Below, piece after piece: positions 55,730 through 62,687 of a stretch of DNA of 64,000 bases. The notes below the pieces were generated by a model that did no database searches, had not been told where the DNA came from, and saw only the letters and a list, made by a program, of their open reading frames with translations. Source of the DNA: Ralstonia pickettii (GTDB taxonomy: Bacteria > Pseudomonadota > Gammaproteobacteria > Burkholderiales > Burkholderiaceae); contig NZ_CP066771.1 in the NCBI RefSeq assembly GCF_016466415.2, positions 3,348,001 to 3,412,000 of the forward strand, written 5' to 3'. How positions within the stretch are numbered: position 1 is the first letter of the stretch; each line of letters starts with the position of its first letter. The position numbers and the translations under genes were made by a program.

Positions 55730-55926
55730 ACGCTCACCTCCGGCATCAGTACATACCGCGCGACACGATGAGGGAATCCAGCAGCACTGAAATCCCAAGT
55801 CCACACGGTAGTGATGAGGTGCCCCTCTGCCCGCAGTTCCTGAACGCGGGCGGCCGGATGCAGCGTGTCCAATTCGCTGCGCGCTTGGAGCGTAGTCAGT
55901 GGACCATTCCGGAGAGCCGTAAGAAT
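55726..55926 (-). pseudogene. 3' part of a small HTH-type gene split by IS66
   Basis: The C-terminal 66 codons of a gene whose first codons lie at 58330-58436. Removing the IS66 element and one 8-bp duplication rejoins the frame as ...QRDRILT-ALRNGPLTTLQARSEL... , giving a 99-residue winged-helix-like protein (LRNGPLTTLQARSELDTLHPAARVQELRAEGH). The frame continues a few codons into the IS end (SPGAYIL), which is not native. Confidence 0.88.
55919..55926. repeat. Left 8-bp target-site duplication of IS66
   Basis: GTAAGAAT, identical to 58330-58337 at the other end. Confidence 0.93.
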
Positions 55927-55955
55927 GTAAGCACCCGGTGAACCCGTCTTGCCAG

Positions 55956-57485
55956 CTAGGTGGCGCTGGGCGTCCAGCGATGCGGGAGCAGTTCGGCGAT
56001 GTCGGCCGCCTTGTGGGTCGGCAGTCGCGTGAGGACGTCTTTCAGATAGGCGTAGGGATCGTGCCCGTTGAGCTTGGCCGATTGGATCAGGCTCATGACG
56101 GCAGCCGCGCGTTGACCGGCGCGCAGTGAGCCTGCAAACAACCAATTGGAGCGACCCAGGGCAACCGGCCGGATCTGTCGCTCGACGTGGTTGTTGTCGA
56201 TGGGCACCGTCGGGTCGTCGAGGTAACGCACGAGAGCCGGCCACCGCTTGAGGCTGTAGTCAATGGCCCGCGCGATCGCCGAGCCGTCTGGGACGCGGCG
56301 TCGCTGTTCCTCGAGCCAGGCGTGCAGCCGCTCTAGAATCGGGCCAGCCCTTTGTTGCCGCGCTGCCAGGCGCTGGTCTGGCTCAGCATCCCGCACTTGC
56401 GCCTCGATCTCGTACAAGCTCACCATGTAGCGCAGTGCCTGGCCCGCCAATTCGCTCTTGTGCTTGTCGTGCAGTTCAAAGAACTTGCGCCGCGAATGGG
56501 CCATGCAACCGATCTCAGTGACGCCACCGTCGAAGCTGGCCTTGTAGCCGGCGAAGTCATCACATACCAGCTTGCCTTGCCACTGCCCCAGGAACGCGCG
56601 AGCGTGCTCGCCGCTGCGGCTGGGCGCAAACTGGTAAATCACCGCGCGCATCTTCTCGAACTCGCTCGGCGCATAGGCCCACAGGTAGGCGCGGTGCGTC
56701 TTGCCATTGCCGGGCGCGAGCATCTGCACTGGCGTTTCGTCGGCGTGCAGAACACCGTGGCTCAGAACCTCTTCTTGCAGGGCGTCCACCAGCGGTTGCA
56801 GACGCACGCCACAGATGCCCACCCACGCGCCCAGTGTCGATTGCGGGATGGCCAGACCGGCGCGCGCATAGATGCGCTCCTGCCGATACAGGGGAAGGTG
56901 GTCGCCGAACTTGGACACCAGCGTATGTGCCAGCAGTCCGGCCGTCGGGATGCCTTTGTCGATGACGTGGGGTGGCACCGGCGTCTGCACCAGCGTCTCA
57001 CACTGATCGCACACCCATTTGCCGCGGATGTGACGCTCCACGGTGAACGTGCCCGGCGTGTAGTCCAGCTTCTCGCTGATGTCTTCGCCAATGCGCTTGA
57101 GCGCACACCCACAGGTGCAGGTCTCTGCGTCCGGCTCGTGGTGGATGTCGGTGCGCGGCAACTGCGGCGGCAATGCCTGGCGCTTGGGCTTGCTCTTGGC
57201 TTCAGATTTGGACGACGGCAGGAGCGCTTCCAGTTCGGTCTCAATCGCCTCGAGGTCTGCGTCAATGGCTTCGTCCAGCAGACTCGCCTGTTCAGATGTC
57301 AGTTGCTCGCTGCGCTTGCCGAACTTCCAGCGCTTGTGGATGGCCAGCTCGTGTGTGAGCTGGTCGATCTTGGCTTGCCGGTACCGCAACTCCCGGTCCT
57401 TCTCGCCGACCTGGGCCATCAACTGCGCAGCCAGTGTGCGCAGTTCGTCCGGGCTCAGGGCATCGAGGTTGGTGGGTAGGTTCAT
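55956..57485 (-). CDS. tnpC: IS66 transposase TnpC
   Basis: A 509-residue IS66 DDE transposase. An N-terminal leucine-zipper/HTH region (ELRTLAAQLMAQVGEKDRELRYRQ, KRWKFGKRSEQ), a zinc-finger-like CTCGCALKRIGED...CDQC segment, and the catalytic domain (VLHADETPVQML, VCDDFAGYKASF, and the Glu in PIDNNHVERQIRPVALGR) are visible. The length is typical. The ATG at 57485 (MNLPTNLDALS) is preferred over a start 8 codons upstream. Confidence 0.95.
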   Translation of the reverse strand: MNLPTNLDALSPDELRTLAAQLMAQVGEKDRELRYRQAKIDQLTHELAIHKRWKFGKRSEQLTSEQASLLDEAIDADLEAIETELEALLPSSKSEAKSKPKRQALPPQLPRTDIHHEPDAETCTCGCALKRIGEDISEKLDYTPGTFTVERHIRGKWVCDQCETLVQTPVPPHVIDKGIPTAGLLAHTLVSKFGDHLPLYRQERIYARAGLAIPQSTLGAWVGICGVRLQPLVDALQEEVLSHGVLHADETPVQMLAPGNGKTHRAYLWAYAPSEFEKMRAVIYQFAPSRSGEHARAFLGQWQGKLVCDDFAGYKASFDGGVTEIGCMAHSRRKFFELHDKHKSELAGQALRYMVSLYEIEAQVRDAEPDQRLAARQQRAGPILERLHAWLEEQRRRVPDGSAIARAIDYSLKRWPALVRYLDDPTVPIDNNHVERQIRPVALGRSNWLFAGSLRAGQRAAAVMSLIQSAKLNGHDPYAYLKDVLTRLPTHKAADIAELLPHRWTPSAT

Positions 57486-57547
57486 GCGGCGAGTCTGCCA
57501 GAACCCCAAGTCCTCTGGAAGGAAGCCAGTTTACGGCTTTGGGGGTA

Positions 57548-57883
57548 TTACACGACCGTGATCGCGTGGTCGTGGGTGAGCGTCTGCCAAGGCAGCCCCG
57601 TCACCAGCGCACGCAATTGCTCGGGATTGAGCGCCGTGGCGATCGCCTGGTCGCCGTTCGTCCAGATGAAGCGCCCCTTGTTGAGGCGCCGCGCGGCCAG
57701 CCAGATGCCGAAGCCGTCGTAGACCAGCACCTTCATGCGCGTCGAACTCTTATTGGCAAACAGGTAGGCGTGGTGGGGGCGTGCCGCGCCGAACACCTTG
57801 ACGACCCGCGCGAGGATCGTTTCGGTACCGGCGCGCATGTCCAGCGGCTCCACGGCCAACCAGATCGCGTCCACCCGAATCAA
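57548..57883 (-). CDS. tnpB: IS66 accessory protein TnpB
   Basis: A 111-residue IS66 Orf2 protein with the signature VDAIWLAVEPLDMRAGTETILARV and HHAYLFANKSSTRMKVLVYDG, then GRFIWTNGD. It is needed with TnpA and TnpC for transposition. The TTG start at 57883 overlaps the tnpA stop (TTGA), the usual coupling in the family. Confidence 0.92.
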   Translation of the reverse strand: MIRVDAIWLAVEPLDMRAGTETILARVVKVFGAARPHHAYLFANKSSTRMKVLVYDGFGIWLAARRLNKGRFIWTNGDQAIATALNPEQLRALVTGLPWQTLTHDHAITVV

Positions 57884-58251
57884 CGCAACCACCCTTGCAG
57901 CCACTGGGCGCACTGCGCTGCGGCCGATCCCGGCCAGCGAAGACTGATCGTCGTCGCGCCACGGCGGACTTCGATCTGGATGTCCGGCACGGCAGTGGTC
58001 GGCTCGCCGATCCGCAACGGGATGAACTCGCCTTGCGGCACCCTCATCAACTCGCGGTCCTCAGGCGCGCCATTCTTTGCTTCCTGCTCGGCGACCCAGC
58101 GCCGCAGCAGATTCGCATTGAGGCGATGGTGCAGGGCTATCGCCGCGATCGAAACACCCGGCTGCATGCACTCCTGCACTGCCTTGGCCTTGAACTCGGC
58201 GCTATGCCGACGTCGGCGCCGTATTGGCGCGCTCTCTTCGATAGTGTCCAC
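57880..58251 (-). CDS. tnpA: IS66 accessory protein TnpA (HTH)
   Basis: A 123-residue protein with RRRRRHSAEFKAKAVQECMQPGVSIAAIALHHRLNANLLRRWVAEQE, the IS3/IS66 OrfA-like helix-turn-helix. A GTG start at 58251 is used in this reading. It lies just inside the right end of the element. Confidence 0.9.
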   Translation of the reverse strand: MDTIEESAPIRRRRRHSAEFKAKAVQECMQPGVSIAAIALHHRLNANLLRRWVAEQEAKNGAPEDRELMRVPQGEFIPLRIGEPTTAVPDIQIEVRRGATTISLRWPGSAAAQCAQWLQGWLR

Positions 58252-58329
58252 GTGTCCACCTAGAACTAGATGGACACGATGCTCCTTGCTACGCGGGTCC
58301 CCTTCAAGACGGGTTCACCGGGTGCTTAC

Positions 58330-58337
58330 GTAAGAAT
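58330..58337. repeat. Right 8-bp target-site duplication of IS66
   Basis: GTAAGAAT, identical to 55919-55926. Confidence 0.93.
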
Positions 58338-58436
58338 GCGATCCCGCTGCGCTGCGGCGGAATTTGGGCTAGACTCAGTTTGCTTTTGAGATTTAGCCGC
58401 TTCCCCGTTGGGAGCGGCTTTTGTTTTTTCCGACAT
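58330..58436 (-). pseudogene. 5' part of the small HTH-type gene split by IS66
   Basis: Starts MSEKTKAAPNGEAAKSQKQ and runs to QRDRILT; the next codon inside the IS is TAA. The disordered N terminus precedes the winged helix encoded at 55726-55926. The ATG lies 9 bp after the AlpA-like gene, so it was the second gene of this unit. Confidence 0.85.
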
Positions 58437-58445
58437 GTCGCCCCC

Positions 58446-58688
58446 TTACGCAGCGATTGCTTGCGCTTGGTAGGCGGCCGGATTTTGCATCCAGCGATGT
58501 ACCTCGGCATTGCTGTAGACGGTGCAACGCTCGGTCCAACGTTGGGGCTGCGGTGCCCGCCCGTCCTTAACCAGCTTCCGCCATGTCTCGCGGCTTACGG
58601 GGATGAAATACTGGAGCTGGCTCCAGCGAGAGAACCCAACCGAGGGAAGGGTTTCCGGGACTTTGTGGATTTCGCTGACTGCACGCAT
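58446..58688 (-). CDS. AlpA-like / excisionase-type HTH regulator
   Basis: An 80-residue protein containing FIPVSRETWRKLVKDGRAPQPQRWTERCTVYSNAEVHRWMQNPAAY, the MerR-like winged helix of AlpA and prophage regulators. AlpA activates the integrase gene of P4-like elements and relatives act as excisionases. It is the first gene of the replication unit and may control the TGTGTAC-bearing ends. A 110-bp gap separates it from the upstream hypothetical gene. Confidence 0.85.
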   Translation of the reverse strand: MRAVSEIHKVPETLPSVGFSRWSQLQYFIPVSRETWRKLVKDGRAPQPQRWTERCTVYSNAEVHRWMQNPAAYQAQAIAA

Positions 58689-58797
58689 GCTTTGTCGCTC
58701 CTAGGCGTCGTTTGCATGCGTTCCACTCTATTTCTCTCAGCTGCGCCTTAAAACACGTGTACAGGCAGGCGTGCACGTCTACTAGTAGACGTGCATA

Positions 58798-59298
58798 TCA
58801 GGACCGTCTCCATGGAGCCACTCCCTTCTCTTTGCTCCACATTGTGAGCCACTCACGAAGTGCCCTGGCCGATACGCTGTCTGGATTGACATCAAGAAAA
58901 CACTCTACGAACTCTTCCTTTGTTGCGTGGGTTTCCGGTTGAGCACACCAGCGGTCAAACCACTCGCGCGCAATGCGCTTATGCTCGGCTTGCACCGAAT
59001 TGGAATGTCGCGCCGATGCTCGCTGTTTTGCATCATTTGAACGGATGATGTCAGGGGCGTTGCTCAGAGCTTCCACGAGGATGTTGTTCATTCGATCGAA
59101 CTCCCCTCGCTGTCGCATGGCTTCGCTGAGCTGGGATCGATACTCACCAATGAGCGCTCGTGCACTGGCCAGTTCCCATTCCAATGTGCTTCGATCCGGC
59201 GCGCTCAGCTTGATGGCCAGAAGGTGGCGCTTTCTATCGCGCAGAAGCCGTTCGACAAACGTCGCAGCATCACCTTCTATGTTCGTCTTATCGTTCAT
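58798..59298 (-). CDS. Hypothetical protein of the element
   Basis: A 166-residue mostly helical, soluble protein. It starts MNDKTNIEGDAATFVERLLRDRK and has a C-terminal RIAREWFDRWCAQPETHATKEEFVECFLDVNP segment that resembles a helical DNA-binding or adaptor region. I recognise no family. Its codon use is less GC-biased than chromosomal neighbours. Confidence 0.7.
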   Translation of the reverse strand: MNDKTNIEGDAATFVERLLRDRKRHLLAIKLSAPDRSTLEWELASARALIGEYRSQLSEAMRQRGEFDRMNNILVEALSNAPDIIRSNDAKQRASARHSNSVQAEHKRIAREWFDRWCAQPETHATKEEFVECFLDVNPDSVSARALREWLTMWSKEKGVAPWRRS

Positions 59299-59399
59299 CA
59301 AGCGTCCCTGAGCGCTACCCTATGATGGTCGCCGCGCCAGCCAGGTAGGGTGCCCGGTTTTCGATTGGCCGATCTAGGCGCGGCATTTAACCGACGTTG

Positions 59400-59816
59400 T
59401 TACGTCAGCTTGGGAGGTCGCCAGAATGTCCCACCAAGCACAAAGCAAATAGCGAAGAGCGGAATTGCCAGAATCACGCCGTACAAAGAGGACCACTTGC
59501 GTCCGAGAGCAAGATCGCAGGCTTCCGATTTTTCCCTGGCCTCCTTCAACCCGGGCACATCTATGTTTGCTGAACCTCGAAGCACTCTCGCCACTCGGTC
59601 TTCGGTAGGGCTTGAATTCCTCGTGGCTGCGGCGAACCGCTTGTCCCATTCGGCGTTCAAGTCAGCAAAATCTCTTTTGACATCGTCACACCCGACAACC
59701 TTTTGGAGGTCTACTGCGGTTTGCCATGCTGTTATGGCTAAGACCGCTATCCCGCACCACCAGAAAACCACTGCTATACGCTTTAGCACGACTATCCCCG
59801 CCTTCAGATGCAACAT
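59400..59816 (-). CDS. Small membrane protein with two helices, unknown function
   Basis: A 138-residue protein. A membrane helix near the N terminus (VVLKRIAVVFWWCGIAVLAITAW) and another near the C terminus (LYGVILAIPLFAICFVLGG) flank a loop of about 80 residues with two Cys (GCDDV, EACDL), predicted outside the cytoplasm. The ATG at 59816, 7 bp after the preceding stop, was preferred over one at 59888 that overlaps that gene. Single small membrane proteins of this type in satellites can act in superinfection exclusion (speculative). Confidence 0.65.
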   Translation of the reverse strand: MLHLKAGIVVLKRIAVVFWWCGIAVLAITAWQTAVDLQKVVGCDDVKRDFADLNAEWDKRFAAATRNSSPTEDRVARVLRGSANIDVPGLKEAREKSEACDLALGRKWSSLYGVILAIPLFAICFVLGGTFWRPPKLT

Positions 59817-59823
59817 CGGATCG

Positions 59824-60090
59824 CTACTGTTGCGCGGACCATTGGCTCCATGCTTTGGCATCTGCGGCGCAAAGATAGCCATGCTCATACGCGAAGCACG
59901 CAGCGGAGGTGATGCGCATTAGACCGGAAGGTTCTATATCGTTGGCTAGATTGAGGGCCTCAGCCAAGCTGACGTAATGACATCTGTTCTGCTGATCAGC
60001 GAGCGAAATTAGCGCAGGATTGTCCCAATCAACAGCAAGGTCGTCTCCAACCCACCGAAGCTTAGTCGTCGCAACATCTCTCTGTTTCAT
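59824..60090 (-). CDS. Hypothetical protein of the element
   Basis: An 88-residue protein starting MKQRDVATTKLRWVGDDLAVDW and ending in AYEHGYLCAADAKAWSQWSAQQ. A perfect AGGAGG precedes the ATG at 60090. No domain recognised. Confidence 0.7.
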   Translation of the reverse strand: MKQRDVATTKLRWVGDDLAVDWDNPALISLADQQNRCHYVSLAEALNLANDIEPSGLMRITSAACFAYEHGYLCAADAKAWSQWSAQQ

Positions 60091-60098
60091 ATCGCCTC

Positions 60099-60566
60099 CT
60101 AGTAGTGGGGGTCGTTCGCAGGTTCTCTTGTAGTGAATCGCCGCAATTGCCAACTGCGGATCTGCACGAGCGCCCGAGCCCATTGCGCAGGGGTAAGCAT
60201 CCGCCAACGGCTCTCAGGCCGAGGCCAGAGACGCTGTACTCGGAACGCCTCGATGTCGCACCAGTTCGGGTTGGTTGGGTTGGCCCGCTCCGATAGTGTG
60301 TAGAGCGCCACGAACGCCGGTACATCAGCCATTTCCGCGAGCTTCCGGAGAACTCCAGCGGGCTTGTCCTGGCCAATGTCGCGTGCCACCTCTACCAGTG
60401 CGAGCGGAAGCTTGCTGCCATTCTCGTACTCGGTGAAGAGCACAGAGTCCAGGTCCGCCATGGTCAGCGCTTCGGCCTGTGCTCCCTTGAGATAACGGCC
60501 AATGGAGGGGGCGCGGTGCCATGCACCATAGGCGCGGTCACGCACTTCGTATCGTTCGAGCCTCAT
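60099..60566 (-). CDS. Conserved hypothetical phage-type protein
   Basis: A 155-residue protein starting MRLERYEVRDRAYGAWHRAPSIGRYL. The middle part (SVLFTEYENGSKLPLALVEVARDIGQDK) has an acidic spacing reminiscent of small nuclease-like folds, but no catalytic PD-(D/E)xK motif is certain. CGGAG lies 7 bases before the ATG. The same architecture is familiar from prophage-encoded hypotheticals; no function is assigned. Confidence 0.7.
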   Translation of the reverse strand: MRLERYEVRDRAYGAWHRAPSIGRYLKGAQAEALTMADLDSVLFTEYENGSKLPLALVEVARDIGQDKPAGVLRKLAEMADVPAFVALYTLSERANPTNPNWCDIEAFRVQRLWPRPESRWRMLTPAQWARALVQIRSWQLRRFTTREPANDPHY

Positions 60567-60619
60567 GATCAGCTCCGAAAAGTAAAGCGCCTGCGGACAG
60601 ACGCAGGCGCGGGATATTG

Positions 60620-60874
60620 TTAGTTGGCGTTAGCGGAAAACATGCCACTCATCGTGCCATCGGCAAAAAAGCCAGTTCGCCCTTTCCCCAGCGCCGCCTT
60701 TGCACAATCCAGGCGCAACCCAATCTGGGGCAAGAGATCCCACATCAGGCCATGGAAGGCTTCGAAATCCTCCGTGTCTTCAGCCTTATAGGCGAATCTG
60801 CAAAGGCTCTGAATGAGCCCAATTGCGGAGTTCACGTCGCTTGCAGCCGCCTTCACTTCATCTGCGTTTGCCAT
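60620..60874 (-). CDS. Hypothetical small protein of the element
   Basis: An 84-residue helical protein beginning MANADEVKAAASDVNSAIGLIQSL and ending SGMFSANAN. A GGGGG run precedes its ATG, which lies only 2 bp after the stop of the upstream gene. It resembles its neighbour in size and helical character, so they may form a pair. Confidence 0.7.
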   Translation of the reverse strand: MANADEVKAAASDVNSAIGLIQSLCRFAYKAEDTEDFEAFHGLMWDLLPQIGLRLDCAKAALGKGRTGFFADGTMSGMFSANAN

Positions 60875-60876
60875 GA

Positions 60877-61164
60877 TCAGGCCCCCTTGCGCTGCCGTTC
60901 TTCTGCTGCACAGAGAATTTCTAACGCTTGCTCCAATTGCCAAGCCATATCGTTCATAGCTCCGATGGAGCGGGCGAGGAACCCCGGCTCAGCCTGTGCA
61001 TCGGTGGCTTCTTGGATGATGACCGTTAGCGAAGCCAGGTCACTAGCCGTCTCCTTTGCGAAGAACAGCATCTCTCGAGCGTTCTCGAATACCCTGTTTC
61101 CCCCGCGATTGGTGCGAATGCGGAGCTCTTGCTTGGTAGCGTTGCTAAAATCTGCTTCAGCCAT
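60877..61164 (-). CDS. Hypothetical small protein of the element
   Basis: A 95-residue helical protein beginning MAEADFSNATKQELRIRTNRGG and containing AKETASDLASLTVIIQEATDA and NDMAWQLEQALEILCAAEERQ. AAGGAGG 8 bases upstream gives it the strongest ribosome binding site in the element. It is the first gene of the unit after the integrase region. Confidence 0.72.
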   Translation of the reverse strand: MAEADFSNATKQELRIRTNRGGNRVFENAREMLFFAKETASDLASLTVIIQEATDAQAEPGFLARSIGAMNDMAWQLEQALEILCAAEERQRKGA

Positions 61165-61268
61165 GGTACGAACCTCCTTAATAGGCCGTGTTGTGGTCAG
61201 GCAGGTTCGATGCGCCAACATCGTTCCTGCCGCTTTGCCTGATGCCGTCAGGCGCGGTCCAACAAACC

Positions 61269-62501
61269 CTAGGCAGCGTTGCCGAAGCGGCCGATCACTA
61301 CCTTCCTTTCCTCCGAGATCTGCGCGTCAACGAAGTCAGCCCAGAGCTGCAGGATGCGACGCCGCTCCTCTGCGTACTCGGCGCGGTTGTAGACGCCTTT
61401 GATCCCCTTGATGCTGTGAGCAAGCGCCTTCTCGATGGCGTCTGACGACTGGCCCATCTCGTGAAGGTGTGTCGATGCGGTGCGGCGGAAGTCATGCAGC
61501 ACGAAGTGCTGAACCTCCATGTCGAGCGTGCGGACTGTCTGATTCAGTGTGTTTTTAGCGATGGGCACGTCCTTGCCGCCGCGACTGGTCGGGAACAGGA
61601 ATGCGCTGCCCTCGGTGAGCGCGAAAATCTCGCGCAGCATGGCGACGGCCTGGGCTGACAGATAGACCCAGTGCTCTTTGTCCTTCTTCATGCGTTCGGC
61701 AGGTATGCGCCAGATCGCGGCATCCAGATCGAACTCCGACTTGCGTGCCTCGATCAATTCGGACTTGCGCACCATCGTCAGGATGAGCAGGTGCAGGGCC
61801 AGCTTGTGCAGGCGGCGGATGTCCGAGGCGTAGATGGAGCGCAGGACGTTACCAATCTCATCCGGCGCCAGAACGCGGGTGCGGCTCTCCTGGGTCGCGA
61901 TGAAGCGGGCAACGAGAGCTTGAGCTGGGTTTGTCGTGGCGACGTGGCGGGCAACAGCGTACTCATACATGCGCTTGAGCACGTTGCGTGTGAAGAGGGC
62001 CATCTTGGGGGCGCTGCGAGCCTTGATCTTGTCGCAGAGCGCCAGTACATCGCCGGGCGTGACTTCTGTGAGCGGCTTTGAGCCGATGGCGGGGAGGATG
62101 TCCTTGTCGAGGGCGCGCCGCACCCCGCGCCGGTAGTCCTCGGACTTATCGGCAATCGTTGCTTCGAACCACTGGTCGGAGAACTCTCGCAGGGTGGCTG
62201 GTGCTACGTCGGCACCTCGATCCTTCTTGGATTGGGCGATAGGAGACGCGCCCGATGCAACGATCTCGGCGTACTTGCGGGCTCGCTCACGCGCGGCGGT
62301 CAGGCTGACGGCCGGGTAGTCGCCGATCGTCACCAGGGGCTGCTGCTTGCCGTGCAGCGAATAGCGGTACCGCCAGACCTTGGACCCCGACACCATGATC
62401 TCTAGCACCAGGCCACCGCCATCCGCTACTTGGTAACGGGCGGTCTTCGGCTTGAGGGCCTTGATGCGTGTGTCGGTGAGGGGAGGGACTGTCCGAGGCA
62501 T
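61269..62501 (-). CDS. int: P4-type tyrosine integrase
   Basis: A 410-residue site-specific recombinase. The N-terminal DUF4102 arm-binding domain (LTDTRIKALKPKTARYQVADGGGLVLEI) leads into a core-binding domain and the catalytic domain with Arg in LLILTMVRKSELIEARKSE, HDFRRTASTHLHEMG and the nucleophilic Tyr in KGVYNRAEYAEERR. It is the only recombinase of this class here and lies beside the attachment site in mnmE. Between its start and attR are four TGTGTAC copies, so it may regulate itself. Confidence 0.93.
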   Translation of the reverse strand: MPRTVPPLTDTRIKALKPKTARYQVADGGGLVLEIMVSGSKVWRYRYSLHGKQQPLVTIGDYPAVSLTAARERARKYAEIVASGASPIAQSKKDRGADVAPATLREFSDQWFEATIADKSEDYRRGVRRALDKDILPAIGSKPLTEVTPGDVLALCDKIKARSAPKMALFTRNVLKRMYEYAVARHVATTNPAQALVARFIATQESRTRVLAPDEIGNVLRSIYASDIRRLHKLALHLLILTMVRKSELIEARKSEFDLDAAIWRIPAERMKKDKEHWVYLSAQAVAMLREIFALTEGSAFLFPTSRGGKDVPIAKNTLNQTVRTLDMEVQHFVLHDFRRTASTHLHEMGQSSDAIEKALAHSIKGIKGVYNRAEYAEERRRILQLWADFVDAQISEERKVVIGRFGNAA

Positions 62502-62504
62502 CTT

Positions 62505-62555
62505 TAGTACACAGAGATCGGTACACAATGGGTTTGTGTACTTTACTGTGTACTA
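62505..62555. repeat. Four TGTGTAC-type sites at the right end, nested inverted repeats
   Basis: TAGTACACAG (62505-62514) pairs with CTGTGTACTA (62546-62555), and GTACACAA (62521-62528) with TTGTGTAC (62534-62541), forming nested inverted repeats just upstream of int. The core is shared with the direct repeats at 48669-48690. Likely integrase arm or regulator sites. Confidence 0.7.
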
Positions 62556-62659
62556 TAGATCGCTGGGTGTCAATGGGAATCGTTGGGCAACGCGAGCCAA
62601 TAATTCCTTGTTAAACAATGGTTTGCTGGGGTGTTCTTGGCAACCTCGGGCATCCCTGG

Positions 62660-62687
62660 GCAGCCAATCATTTTCCGATGCAAAACC
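62660..62687. repeat. Right attachment-site repeat overlapping the mnmE stop
   Basis: Starts GCAGCCAAT and ends GATGCAAAACC, covering the mnmE stop codon (TGA at 62668-62670 on the minus strand) and its last codons. Integration therefore leaves mnmE intact. Confidence 0.82.

Larger units (their letters stand above)
55927..58329 (-). mobile_element. Complete IS66-family insertion sequence
   Basis: A 2,403-bp element with perfect terminal inverted repeats of about 25 bp that start GTAAGCACCCGGTGAACC at both ends read inward. It has an 8-bp target duplication and the three standard genes tnpA, tnpB and tnpC. The GTAA tips and 8-bp duplication are defining for the family. The intact ends, genes and duplication suggest a recent insertion. 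Confidence 0.96.
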
